DNA of 64,000 nucleotides from Apostichopus japonicus. Lineage: Eukaryota; Echinodermata; Holothuroidea; Aspidochirotida; Stichopodidae. Shown here one piece after another: positions 35,801 through 49,600 of this stretch. The stretch is from positions 9,233,001 through 9,297,000 of the forward strand of contig NC_092579.1 in assembly GCF_037975245.1 (NCBI RefSeq). Direction: 5' to 3'. Position numbers and translations under genes: made by a program. Within the stretch, counting starts at the first letter, position 1; each line of letters begins with the position of its first letter. The notes below the pieces were generated by a model. That model saw only the letters and a list, made by a program, of their open reading frames with translations, ran no database searches and was not told the DNA's origin.

Positions 35801-38545
35801 ACCCGGGTTTCGAACCACGGATGCAAAAGAGAGTCTCGATCATCAGCTCGCACAGTGCGCCGAGCCATCGCGCCACTGTATGGACTGAGATATTAGGTGG
35901 ATTAACTAATACTTACAGCTCCCCGTGTAGGCACTCGCTGTAAAAGGTCGGCAAAAGACGTCATCACCCGGGGTTCGAACCACGGATGCAAAAGAGAGTC
36001 TCGATCATCAGCTCGCACAGTGCGCCGAGCCATCGCGCCACTGTATGGACTGAGATATTAGGTGGATTAACTAATACTTACAGCTCCCCGTGTAGGCACT
36101 CGCTGTAAAAGGTCGGCAAAAGACGTCATCACCCGGGGTTCGAACCACGGATGCAAAAGAGAGTCTCGATCATCAGCTCGAACAGTGCGCCGAGCCATCG
36201 CGCCACTGTATGGACTGAGATATTAGGTGGATTAACTAATACTTACAGCTCCCCGTGTAGGCACTCGCTGTAAAAGGTCGGCAAAAGACGTCATCACCCG
36301 GGGTTCGAACCACGGATGCAAAAGAGAGTCTCGATCATCAGCTCGCACAGTGCGCCGAGCCATCGCGCCACTGTATGGACTGAGATATTAGGTGGATTAA
36401 CTAATACTTACAGCTCCCCGTGTAGGCACTCGCTGTAAAAGGTCGGCAAAAGACGTCATCACCCGGGGTTCGAACCACGGATGCAAAAAAAAGTCTCGAT
36501 CATCAGCCTGTGCAGTGCGCCGAGCCATCGCGCCACTGTATGGACTGAGATATTAGGTGGATTAACTAATACTTACAGCTCCCCGTGTAGGCACTCGCTG
36601 TAAAAGGTCGGCAAAAGACTTCTTTACCCGGGGTTCGAACCACGGATGCAAAAGAGAGTCTCGATCATCAGCTCGTGCAGTGCGCCGAGCCATCGCGCCA
36701 CTGTATGGACTGAGATATTAGGTGGATTAACTAATACTTACAGCTCCCCGTGTAGGCACTCGCTGTAAAAGGTCGGCAAAAGACTTCTTTACCCGGGGTT
36801 CGAACTACGGATGCAAAAGAGAGTCTCGATCATCAGCTCGTGCAGTGCGCCGAGCCATCGCGCCACTGTATGGACTGAGATATTAGGTGGATTAACTAAT
36901 ACTTACAGCTCCCCGTGTAGGCACTTGCTGTAAAAGGTCGGCAAAAGAGTCTTCACCCGGGGTTCGAACCACGGATGCAAAAGAGAGTCTCGATCATCAG
37001 CTCGTGCGGTGCGCCGAGCCATCGCGCCACTGTATGGACTGAGATATTAGGTGGATTAACTAATACTTACAGCTCCCCGTGTAGGCACTTGCTGTAAAAG
37101 GTCGGCAAAAGACTTCATCACCCGGGGTTCGAACCACGGATGCAAAAGAGAGTCTCGATCATCAGCTCGCACAGTGCGCCGAGCCATCGCGCCACTGTAT
37201 GGACTGAGATATTAGGTGGATTAACTAATACTTACAGCTCCCCGTGTAGGCACTTGCTGTAAAAGGTCGGCAAAAGACTTCATCACCCGGAGTTCGAACC
37301 ACGGATGCAAAAGAGAGTCTCGATCATCAGCTCGCACAGTGCGCCGAGCCATCGCGCCACTGTATGGACTGAGATATTAGGTGGATTTACTAATACTTAC
37401 AGCTCCCCGTGTAGGCACTTGCTGTAAAAGGTCGGCAAAAGACGTCATCACCCGGGGTTCGAACCACGGATGCAAAAGAGAGTCTCGATCATCAGCTCGC
37501 ACAGTGCGCCGAGCCATCGCGCCACTGTATGGACTGAGATATTAGGTGGATTAACTAATACTTACAGCTCCCCGTGTAGGCACCTGCTGTAAAAGGTCGG
37601 CAAAAGACGTCATCACCCGGGGTTCGAACCACGGATGCAAAAGAGAGTCTCGATCATCAGCTCGCACAGTGCGCCGAGCCATCGCGCCACTGTATGGACT
37701 GAGATATTAGGTGGATTAACTATTACTTACAGCTCCCCGTGTAGGCACTCGCTGTAAAAGGTCGGCAAAAGACGTCATCACCCGGGGTTCGAACCACGGA
37801 TGCAAAAGAGAGTCTCGATCATCAGCTCCCACAGTGCGCCGAGCCATCGCGCCACTGTATGGACTGAGATATTAGGTGGATTAACTAATACTTACAGCTC
37901 CCCGTGTAGGCACTTGCTGTAAAAGGTCGGCAAAAGACGTCATCACCCGGGGTTCGAACCACGGATGCAAAAGAGAGTCTCGATCATCAGCTCGCACAGT
38001 GCGCCCAGCCATCGCGCCACTGTATGGACTGAGATATTAGGTGGATTAACTATTACTTACAGCTCCCCGTGTAGGCACTCGCTGTAAAAGGTCGGCAAAA
38101 GACGTCATCACCCGGGGTTCGAACCACGGATGCAAAAGAGAGTCTCGATCATCAGCTCGCACAGTGCGCCGAGCCATCGCGCCACTGTATGGACTGAGAT
38201 ATTAGGTGGATTAACTAATACTTACAGCTCCCCGTGTAGGCACCTGCTGTAAAAGGTCGGCAAAAGACGTCATCACCCGGGTTCGAACCACGGATGCAAA
38301 AGAGAGTCTCGATCATCAGCTCGCACAGTGCGCCGAGCCATCGCGCCACTGTATGGACTGAGATATTATGTGGATTAACTATTACTTACAGCTCCCCGTG
38401 TAGGCACTTGCTGTAAAAGGTCGGCAAAAGACGTCATCACCCGGGGTTCGAACCACGGATGCAAAAGAGAGTCTCGATCATCAGCTCGCACAGTGCGCCG
38501 AGCCATCGCGCCACTGTATGGACTGAGATATTAGGTGGATTAACT
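32900..38545. repeat. Higher-order block A, about 34 satellite units
   Basis: This block carries an ordered set of rare variants that recurs in block B: GCTCACCGTG (33606), GATCGTCAGC (about 33695), GCTCCTCGTG (about 33940), ATTATCTAATAC, GATTTACTAATAC, CATCAGTCGCACAG (about 34687), a run of A's at about 36484, AAGAGTCTTCACC (36946), CCGGAGTTCG (about 37288), GCTCCCACAG (about 37825), GTGCGCCCAGCC (about 38000) and ATTATGTGG (38365). Sequence before 32897 and after 38545 no longer matches block B. Confidence 0.88.
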
Positions 38546-39825
38546 ATTACTTACAGCTCCCCGTGTAGGCACTTGCTGTAAAAGGTCGGCAAAAGACGTC
38601 ATCACCCGGGGTTCGAACCACGGATGCAAAAGAGAGTCTCGATCATCAGCTCGCACAGTGCGCCGAGCCATCGCGCCACTGTATGGACGGAGATATTAGG
38701 TGGATTAACTAATACTTACAGCTCCCCGTGTAGGCACTCGGTGTAAAAGGTCGGCAAAAGACTTCTTCACCCGGGGTTCGAACCACGGATGCAAAAGAGA
38801 GTCTCGATCATCAGCTCGTGCAGTGCGCCGAGCCATCGCGCCACTGTATGGACTGAGATATTAGGTGGATTAACTAATACTTACAGCTCCCCGTGTAGGC
38901 ACTTGCTGTAAAAGGTCGGCAAAAGACGTCATCACCCGGGGTTCGAACCACGGATGCAAAAGAGAGTCTCGATCATCAGCTCGCACAGTGCGCCGAGCCA
39001 TCGCGCCACTGTATGGACTGAGATATTAGGTGGATTAACTAGTACTTACAGCTCCCCGTGTAGGCACTTGCTGTAAAAGGTCGGCAAAAGACGTCATCAC
39101 CCGGGGTTCGAACCACGGATGCAAAAGAGAGTCTCGATCATCAGCTCGTGCAGTGCGCCGAGCCATCGCGCCACTGTATGGACTGAGATATTAGGTGGAT
39201 TAACTAATACTTACAGCTCCCCGTGTAGGCACTCGCTGTAAAAGGTCGGCAAAAGACGTCATCACCCGGGGTTCGAACCACGGATGCAAAAGAGAGTCTC
39301 GATCATCAGCTCGTGCAGTGCGCCGAGCCATCGCGCCACTGTATGGACTGAGATATTAGGTGGATTAACTAATACTTACAGCTCCCCGTGTAGGCACTCG
39401 CTGTAAAAGGTCGGCAAAAGACGTCATCACCCGGGGTTCGAACCACGGATGCAAAAGAGAGTCTCGATCATCAGCTCGCACAGTGCGCCGAGCCATCGCG
39501 CCACTGTATTGACTGAGATATCAGGTGGATTAACTAATACTTACAGCTCCCCGTGTAGGCACTCGCTGTAAAAGGTCGGCAAAAGACTTCTTCACCCGGG
39601 GTTCGAACCACGGATGCAAAAGAGAGTCTCGATCATCAGCTCGTGCAGTGCGCCGAGCCATCGCGCCACTGTATGGACTGAGATATTAGGTGGATTAACT
39701 AATACTTACAGCTCCCCGTGTAGGCACTCGCTGTAAAAGGTCGGCAAAAGACTTCTTCACCCGGGGTTCGAACCACGGATGCAAAAGAGAGTCTCGATCA
39801 TCAGCTCGTGCAGTGCGCCGAGCCA

Positions 39826-42800
39826 TCGCGCCACTGTATGGACTGAGATATTAGGTGGATTAACTAATACTTACAGCTCCCCGTGTAGGCACTTGCTGTA
39901 AAAGGTCGGCAAAAGACGTCATCACCCGGGGTTCGAACCACGGATGCAAAAGAGAGTCTCGATCATCAGCTCGCACAGTGCGCCGAGCCATCGCGCCACT
40001 GTATGGACTGAGATATTAGGTGGATTAACTAATACTTACAGCTCCCCGTGTAGGCACTCGCTGTAAAAGGTCGGCAAAAGACTTCATCACCCGGGGTTCG
40101 AACCACGGATGCAAAAGAGAGTCTCGATCATCAGCTCGTGCAGTGCGCCGAGCCATCGCGCCACTGTATGGACTGAGATATTAGGTGGATTAACTAATAC
40201 TTACAGCTCCCCGTGTAGGCACTCGCTTTAAAAGGTCGGCAAAAGACTTCATCACCCGGGGTTCGAACCACGGATGCAAAAGAGAGTCTCGATCATCAGC
40301 TCGCACAGTGCGCCGAGCCATCGCGCCACTGTATGGACTGAGATATTAGGTGGATTAACTAATACTTACAGCTCCCCGTGTAGGCACCTGCTGTAAAAGG
40401 TCGGCAAAAGACGTCATCACCCGGGGTTCGAACCACGGATGCAAAAGAGAGTCTCGATCATCAGCTCGCACAGTGCGCCGAGCCATCGCGCCACTGTATG
40501 AACTGAGATATTAGGTGGATTAACTAATACTTACAGCTCACCGTGTAGGCACTTGCTTTAAAAGGTCGGCAAAAGACGTCATCACCCGGGGTTCGAACCA
40601 CGGATGCAAAAGAGAGTCTCGATCGTCAGCTCGCACAGTGCGCCGAGCCATCGCGCCACTGTATGGACTGAGATATTAGGTGGATTAACTAATACTTACA
40701 GCTCCCCGTGTAGGCACCTGCTTTAAAAGGTCGGCAAAAGACGTCATCACCCGGGGTTCGAACCACGGATGCAAAAGAGAGTCTCGATCATCAGCTCGCA
40801 CAGTGCGCCGAGCCATCGCGCCACTGTATGGACTGAGATATTAGGTGGATTAACTAATACTTACAGCTCCTCGTGTAGGCACTTGCTGTAAAAGGTCGGC
40901 AAAAGACGTCATCACCCGGGGTTCGAACCACGGATGCAAAAGAGAGTCTCGATCATCAGCTCGCACAGTGCGCCGAGCCATCGCGCCACTGTATGGACTG
41001 AGATATTAGGTGGATTATCTAATACTTACAGCTCCCCGTGTAGGCACTTGCTGTAAAAGGTCGGCAAAAGACGTCATCACCCGGGGTTCGAACCACGGAT
41101 GCAAAAGAGAGTCTCGATCATCAGCTCGCACAGTGCGCCGAGCCATCGCGCCACTGTATGGACTGAGATATTAGGTGGATTAACTAATACTTACAGCTCC
41201 CCGTGTAGGCACTTGCTGTAAAAGGTCGGCAAAAGACGTCATCACCCGGGGTTCGAACCACGGATGCAAAAGAGAGTCTCGATCATCAGCTCGCACAGTG
41301 CGCCGAGCCATCGCGCCACTGTATGGACTGAGATATTAGGTGGATTTACTAATACTTACAGCTCCCCGTGTAGGCACTTGCTGTAAAAGGTCGGCAAAAG
41401 ACGTCATCACCCGGGGTTCGAACCACGGATGCAAAAGAGAGTCTCGATCATCAGCTCGCCCAGTGCGCCGCGCCATCGCGCCACTGTATGGACTGAGATA
41501 TTAGGTGGATTAACTAATACTTACAGCTCCCCGTGTAGGCACTTGCTGTAAAAGGTCGGCAAAAGACGTCATCACCCGGGGTTCGAACCACGGATGCAAA
41601 AGAGAGTCTCGATCATCAGCTCGCACAGTGCGCCGAGCCATCGCGCCACTGTATGGACTGAGATATTAGGTGGATTAACTAATACTTACAGCTCCCCGTG
41701 TAGGCACCTGCTGTAAAAGGTCGGCAAAAGACGTCATCACCCGGGGTTCGAACCACGGATGCAAAAGAGAGTCTCGATCATCAGCTCGCACAGTGCGCCG
41801 AGCCATCGCGCCACTGTATGGACTGAGATATTAGGTGGATTAACTAATACTTACAGCTCACCGTGTAGGCACTTGCTTTAAAAGGTCGGCAAAAGACGTC
41901 ATCACCCGGGGTTCGAACCACGGATGCAAAAGAGAGTCTCGATCGTCAGCTCGCACAGTGCGCCGAGCCATCGCGCCACTGTATGGACTGAGATATTAGG
42001 TGGATTAACTAATACTTACAGCTCCCCGTGTAGGCACCTGCTTTAAAAGGTCGGCAAAAGACGTCATCACCCGGGGTTCGAACCACGGATGCAAAAGAGA
42101 GTCTCGATCATCAGCTCGCACAGTGCGCCGAGCCATCGCGCCACTGTATGGACTGAGATATTAGGTGGATTAACTAATACTTACAGCTCCTCGTGTAGGC
42201 ACTTGCTGTAAAAGGTCGGCAAAAGACGTCATCACCCGGGGTTCGAACCACGGATGCAAAAGAGAGTCTCGATCATCAGCTCGCACAGTGCGCCGAGCCA
42301 TCGCGCCACTGTATGGACTGAGATATTAGGTGGATTATCTAATACTTACAGCTCCCCGTGTAGGCACTTGCTGTAAAAGGTCGGCAAAAGACGTCATCAC
42401 CCGGGGTTCGAACCACGGATGCAAAAGAGAGTCTCGATCATCAGCTCGCACAGTGCGCCGAGCCATCGCGCCACTGTATGGACTGAGATATTAGGTGGAT
42501 TAACTAATACTTACAGCTCCCCGTGTAGGCACTTGCTGTAAAAGGTCGGCAAAAGATGTCATCACCCGGGGTTCGAACCACGGATGCAAAAGAGAGTCTC
42601 GATCATCAGCTCGCACAGTGCGCCGAGCCATCGCGCCACTGTATGGACTGAGATATTAGGTGGATTTACTAATACTTACAGCTCCCCGTGTAGGCACTTG
42701 CTGTAAAAGGTCGGCAAAAGACGTCATCACCCGGGGTTCGAACCACGGATGCAAAAGAGAGTCTCGATCATCAGCTCGCCCAGTGCGCCGCGCCATCGCG

Positions 42801-45800
42801 CCACTGTATGGACTGAGATATTAGGTGGATTAACTAATACTTACAGCTCCCCGTGTAGGCACTTGCTGTAAAAGGTCGGCAAAAGACGTCATCACCCGGG
42901 GTTCGAACCACGGATGCAAAAGAGAGTCTCGATCATCAGTCGCACAGTGCGCCGAGCCATCGCGCCACTGTATGGACTGAGATATTAGGTGGTTTAACTA
43001 TTACTTACAGCTCCCCGTGTAGGCACTCGCTGTAAAAGGTCGGCAAAAGACGTCATCACCCGGGGTTCGAACCACGGATGCAAAAGAGAGTCTCGATCAT
43101 CAGCTCGCACAGTGCGCCGAGCCATCGCGCCACTGTATGGACTGAGATATTAGGTGGATTAACTAATACTTACAGCTCCCCGTGTAGGCACTCGCTGTAA
43201 AAGGTCGGCAAAAGACGTCATCACCCGGGGTTCGAACCACGGATGCAAAAGAGAGTCTCGATCATCAGCTCGCACAGTGCGCCGAGCCATCGCGCCACTG
43301 TATGGACTGAGATATTAAGTGGATTAACTAATACTTACAGCTCCCCGTGTAGGCACTTGCTGAAAAAGGTCGGCAAAAGACGTCTTCACCCGGGGTTCGA
43401 ACCACGGATGCAAAAGAGAGTCTCGATCATCAGCTCGTGCAGTGCGCCGAGCCATCGCGCCACTGTATGGACTGAGATATTAGGTGGATTAACTAATACT
43501 TACAGCTCCCCGTGTAGGCACTTGCTGTAAAAGGTCGGCAAAAAACTTCATCACCCGGGGTTCGAACCACGGATGCAAAAGAGAGTCTCGATCATCAGCT
43601 CGCCCAGTGCGCCGAGCCATCGCGCCACTGTATGGACTGAGATATTAGGTGGATTAACTAATACTTACAGCTCCCCGTGTAGGCACTTGCTGTAAAAGGT
43701 CGGCAAAAGACGTCATCACCCGGGGTTCGAACCACGGATGCAAAAAAGAGTCTCGATCATCAGCTCGCACAGTGCGCCGAGCCATCGCGCCACTGTATGG
43801 ACTGAGATATTAGGTGGATTAACTAATATTTACAGCTCCCCGTGTAGGCACTTGCTGTAAAAGGTCGGCAAAAGACGTCATCACCCGGGGTTCGAACCAC
43901 GGATGCAAAAGAGAGTCTCGATCATCAGCTCGCACAGTGCGCCGAGCCATCGCGCCACTGTATGGACTGAGATATTAGGTGGATTAACTAATACTTACAG
44001 CTCCCCGTGTAGGCACTTGCTGTAAAAGGTCGGCAAAAGAGGTCATCACCCGGGTTTCGAACCACGGATGCAAAAGAGAGTCTCGATCATCAGCTCGCAC
44101 AGTGCGCCGAGCCATCGCGCCACTGTATGGACTGAGATATTAGGTGGATTAACTAATACTTACAGCTCCCCGTGTAGGCACTCGCTGTAAAAGGTCGGCA
44201 AAAGACGTCATCACCCGGGGTTCGAACCACGGATGCAAAAGAGAGTCTCGATCATCAGCTCGCACAGTGCGCCGAGCCATCGCGCCACTGTATGGACTGA
44301 GATATTAGGTGGATTAACTAATACTTACAGCTCCCCGTGTAGGCACTCGCTGTAAAAGGTCGGCAAAAGACGTCATCACCCGGGGTTCGAACCACGGATG
44401 CAAAAGAGAGTCTCGATCATCAGCTCGCACAGTGCGCCGAGCCATCGCGCCACTGTATGGACTGAGATATTAGGTGGATTAACTAATACTTACAGCTCCC
44501 CGTGTAGGCACTCGCTGTAAAAGGTCGGCAAAAGACGTCATCACCCGGGGTTCGAACCACGGATGCAAAAAAAAGTCTCGATCATCAGCCTGTGCAGTGC
44601 GCCGAGCCATCGCGCCACTGTATGGACTGAGATATTAGGTGGATTAACTAATACTTACAGCTCCCCGTGTAGGCACTCGCTGTAAAAGGTCGGCAAAAGA
44701 CTTCTTTACCCGGGGTTCGAACCACGGATGCAAAAGAGAGTCTCGATCATCAGCTCGTGCAGTGCGCCGAGCCATCGCGCCACTGTATGGACTGAGATAT
44801 TAGGTGGATTAACTAATACTTACAGCTCCCCGTGTAGGCACTCGCTGTAAAAGGTCGGCAAAAGACTTCTTTACCCGGGGTTCGAACTACGGATGCAAAA
44901 GAGAGTCTCGATCATCAGCTCGTGCAGTGCGCCGAGCCATCGCGCCACTGTATGGACTGAGATATTAGGTGGATTAACTAATACTTACAGCTCCCCGTGT
45001 AGGCACTTGCTGTAAAAGGTCGGCAAAAGAGTCTTCACCCGGGGTTCGAACCACGGATGCAAAAGAGAGTCTCGATCATCAGCTCGTGCGGTGCGCCGAG
45101 CCATCGCGCCACTGTATGGACTGAGATATTAGGTGGATTAACTAATACTTACAGCTCCCCGTGTAGGCACTTGCTGTAAAAGGTCGGCAAAAGACTTCAT
45201 CACCCGGGGTTCGAACCACGGATGCAAAAGAGAGTCTCGATCATCAGCTCGCACAGTGCGCCGAGCCATCGCGCCACTGTATGGACTGAGATATTAGGTG
45301 GATTAACTAATACTTACAGCTCCCCGTGTAGGCACTTGCTGTAAAAGGTCGGCAAAAGACTTCATCACCCGGAGTTCGAACCACGGATGCAAAAGAGAGT
45401 CTCGATCATCAGCTCGCACAGTGCGCCGAGCCATCGCGCCACTGTATGGACTGAGATATTAGGTGGATTTACTAATACTTACAGCTCCCCGTGTAGGCAC
45501 TTGCTGTAAAAGGTCGGCAAAAGACGTCATCACCCGGGGTTCGAACCACGGATGCAAAAGAGAGTCTCGATCATCAGCTCGCACAGTGCGCCGAGCCATC
45601 GCGCCACTGTATGGACTGAGATATTAGGTGGATTAACTAATACTTACAGCTCCCCGTGTAGGCACCTGCTGTAAAAGGTCGGCAAAAGACGTCATCACCC
45701 GGGGTTCGAACCACGGATGCAAAAGAGAGTCTCGATCATCAGCTCGCACAGTGCGCCGAGCCATCGCGCCACTGTATGGACTGAGATATTAGGTGGATTA

Positions 45801-46627
45801 ACTATTACTTACAGCTCCCCGTGTAGGCACTCGCTGTAAAAGGTCGGCAAAAGACGTCATCACCCGGGGTTCGAACCACGGATGCAAAAGAGAGTCTCGA
45901 TCATCAGCTCCCACAGTGCGCCGAGCCATCGCGCCACTGTATGGACTGAGATATTAGGTGGATTAACTAATACTTACAGCTCCCCGTGTAGGCACTTGCT
46001 GTAAAAGGTCGGCAAAAGACGTCATCACCCGGGGTTCGAACCACGGATGCAAAAGAGAGTCTCGATCATCAGCTCGCACAGTGCGCCCAGCCATCGCGCC
46101 ACTGTATGGACTGAGATATTAGGTGGATTAACTATTACTTACAGCTCCCCGTGTAGGCACTCGCTGTAAAAGGTCGGCAAAAGACGTCATCACCCGGGGT
46201 TCGAACCACGGATGCAAAAGAGAGTCTCGATCATCAGCTCGCACAGTGCGCCGAGCCATCGCGCCACTGTATGGACTGAGATATTAGGTGGATTAACTAA
46301 TACTTACAGCTCCCCGTGTAGGCACCTGCTGTAAAAGGTCGGCAAAAGACGTCATCACCCGGGTTCGAACCACGGATGCAAAAGAGAGTCTCGATCATCA
46401 GCTCGCACAGTGCGCCGAGCCATCGCGCCACTGTATGGACTGAGATATTATGTGGATTAACTATTACTTACAGCTCCCCGTGTAGGCACTTGCTGTAAAA
46501 GGTCGGCAAAAGACGTCATCACCCGGGGTTCGAACCACGGATGCAAAAGAGAGTCTCGATCATCAGCTCGCACAGTGCGCCGAGCCATCGCGCCACTGTA
46601 TGGACTGAGATATTAGGTGGATTAACT
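39826..46627. repeat. Higher-order block B, about 41 units, duplicate of block A
   Basis: The rare variants of block A recur here in the same order. The offset is about 6926 bases at the left edge and 8081-8082 at the right. The change in offset is explained by an extra 8-unit segment (40.4-43.0 kb) and by absence of one unit carrying CTCGAACAG, which in block A is at about 36178. B-specific variants (GTGCGCCGCGCC at 41466 and 42786, GATGTCATC at about 42554) post-date the duplication. Confidence 0.88.
40388..43027. repeat. Exact 8-unit (1320-bp) tandem duplication inside block B
   Basis: GCTCACCGTG at 40536 and 41856, and the following ordered variants (GATCGTCAGC, CACCTGCTTTAAAAGG, GCTCCTCGTG, ATTATCTAATAC, GATTTACTAATAC, GTGCGCCGCGCC), recur 1320 bases apart, exactly 8 x 165. 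Block A has only one copy. The approximate edges are where the CACCTGCTG-type units begin and where CATCAGTCGCACAG appears. Confidence 0.88.
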
Positions 46628-49600
46628 AATACTTACAGCTCCCCGTGTAGGCACTCGCTGTAAAAGGTCGGCAAAAGACGTCATCACCCGGGGTTCGAAC
46701 CACGGATGCAAAAGAGAGTCTCGATCATCAGCTCGCACAGTGCGCCGAGCCATCGCGCCACTGTATTGACTGAGATATTAGGTGGATTAACTAATACTTA
46801 CAGCTCCCCGTGTAGGCACTCGCTGTAAAAGGTCGGCAAAAGACTTCTTCACCCGGGGTTCGAACCACGGATGCAAAAGAGAGTCTCGATCATCAGCTCG
46901 TGCAGTGCGCCGAGCCATCGCGCCACTGTATGGACTGTGATATTAGGTGGATTAACTAATACTTACAGCTCCCCGTGTAGGCACTCGCTGTAAAAGGTCG
47001 GCAAAAGACTTCTTCACCCGGGGTTCGAACCACGGATGCAAAAGAGAGTCTCGATCATCAGCTCGTGCAGTGCGCCGAGCCATCGCGCCACTGTATGGAC
47101 TGAGATATTAGGTGGATTAACTAATACTTACAGCTCCCCGTGTAGGCACTCGCTGTAAAAGGGTCGGCAAAAGACGTCATCACCCGGGGTTCGAACCACG
47201 GATGCAAAAGAGAGTCTCGATCATCAGCTCGTGCAGTGCGCCGAGCCATCGCGCCACTGTATGGACTGAGATATTAGGTGGATTAACTAATACTTACAGC
47301 TCCCCGTGTAGGCACTCGCTGTAAAAGGGTCGGCAAAAGACGTCATCACCCGGGGTTCGAACCACGGATGCAAAAGAGAGTCTCGATCATCAGCTCGTGC
47401 AGTGCGCCGAGCCATCGCGCCACTGTATGGACTGAGATATTAGGTGGATTAACTAATACTTACAGCTCCCCGTGTAGGCACTCGCTGTAAAAGGTCGGCA
47501 AAAGACGTCATCACCCGGGGTTCGAACCACGGATGCAAAAGAGAGTCTCGATCATCAGCTCGCCCAGTGCGCCGAGCCATCGCGCCACTGTATGGACTGA
47601 GATATTAGGTGGATTAACATATACTTACAGCTCCCCGTGTAGGCACTCGCTGTAAAAGGTCGGCAAAAGACGTCATCACCCGGGGTTCGAACCACGGATG
47701 CAAAAGAGAGTCTCGATCATCAGCTCGCACAGTGCGCCGAGCCATCGCGCCACTGTATGGACTGAGATATTAGGTGGATTAACTAATACATACAGCGCCC
47801 CGTGTAGGCACTCGCTGTAAAAGGTCGGCAAAAGACGTCATCACCCGGGGTTCGAACCACGGATGCAAAAGAGAGTCTCGATCATCAGCTCGTACAGTGC
47901 GCCGAGCCATCGCGCCACTGTATGGACTGAGATATTAGGTGGATTAACTAATACTTACAGCTCCCCGTGTAGGCACTTGCTGTAAAATGTCGGCAAAAGA
48001 CGTCATCACCCGGGGTTCGAACCACGGATGCAAAAGAGAGTCTCGATCATCAGCTCGTACAGTGCGCCGAGCCATCGCGCCACTGTATGGACTGAGATAT
48101 TAGGTGGGTTAACATATACTTACAGCTCCCCGTGTAGGCACTCGCTGTAAAAGGTCGGCAAAAGACGTCATCACCCGGGGTTCGAACCACGGATGCAAAA
48201 GAGAGTCTCGATCATCAGCTCGCACAGTGCGCCGAGCCATCGCGCCACTGTATGGACTGAGATATTAGGTGGATTAACTAATACTTACAGCTCCCCGTGT
48301 AGGCACTCGCTGTAAAAGGTCTGCAAAAGACGTCATCACCCGGGGTTCGAACCACGGATGCAAAAGAGAGTCTCGATCATCAGCTCGCACAGTGCGCCGA
48401 GCCATCGCGCCACTGTATGGACTGAGATATTAGGTGGATTAACTAATACTTACAGCTCCCCGTGTAGGCACTCGCTGTAAAAGGTCTGCAAAAGACGTCA
48501 TCACCCGGGGTTCGAACCACGGATGCAAAAGAGAGTCTCGATCATCAGCTCGCACAGTGCGCCGAGCCATCGCGCCACTGTATGGACTGAGATATTAGGT
48601 GGATTAACTAATACTTACAGCTCCCCGTGTAGGCACTCGCTTTAAAAGGTCGGCAAAAGACTTCTTCACCCGGGGTTCGAACCACGGATGCAAAAGAGAG
48701 TCTCGATCATCAGCTCGCACAGTGCGCCGAGCCATCGCGCCACTGTATGGACTGAGATATTAGGTGGATTAACTAATACTTACAGCTCCCCGTGTAGGCA
48801 CTCGCTTTAAAAGGTCGGCAAAAGACGTCATCACCCGGGGTTCGAACCACGGATGCAAAAGAGAGTCTCGATCATCAGCTCGCACAGTGCGCCGAGCCAT
48901 CGCGCCACTGTATGGACTGAGATATTAGGTGGATTAACTAATACTTACAGCTCCCCGTGTAGGCACTTGCTGTAAAAGGTCGGCAAAAGACGTCATCACC
49001 CGGGGTTCGAACCACGGATGCAAAAGAGAGTCTCGATCATCAGCTCGCACAGTGCGCCGAGCCATCGCGCCACTGTATGGACTGAGATATTAGGTGGATT
49101 AACTATTACTTACAGCTCCCCGTGTAGGCACTCGCTGTAAAAGGTCGGCAAAAGACGTCATCACCCGGGGTTCGAACCACGGATGCAAAAGAGAGTCTCG
49201 ATCATCAGCTCGCACAGTGCGCCGAGCCATCGCGCCACTGTATGGACTGAGATATTAGGTGGATTAACTATTACTTACAGCTCCCCGTGTAGGCACTTGC
49301 TGTAAAAGGTCGGCAAAAGACGTCATCACCCGGGGTTCGAACCACGGATGCAAAAGAGAGTCTCGATCATCAGCTCGCACAGTGCGCCGAGCCATCGCGC
49401 CACTGTATGGACTGAGATATTAGGTGGATTAACTATTACTTACAGCTCCCCGTGTAGGCACTCGCTGTAAAAGGTCGGCAAAAGACGTCATCACCCGGGG
49501 TTCGAACCACGGATGCAAAAGAGAGTCTCGATCATCAGCTCGCACAGTGCGCCGAGCCATCGCGCCACTGTATGGACTGAGATATTAGGTGGATTAACTA

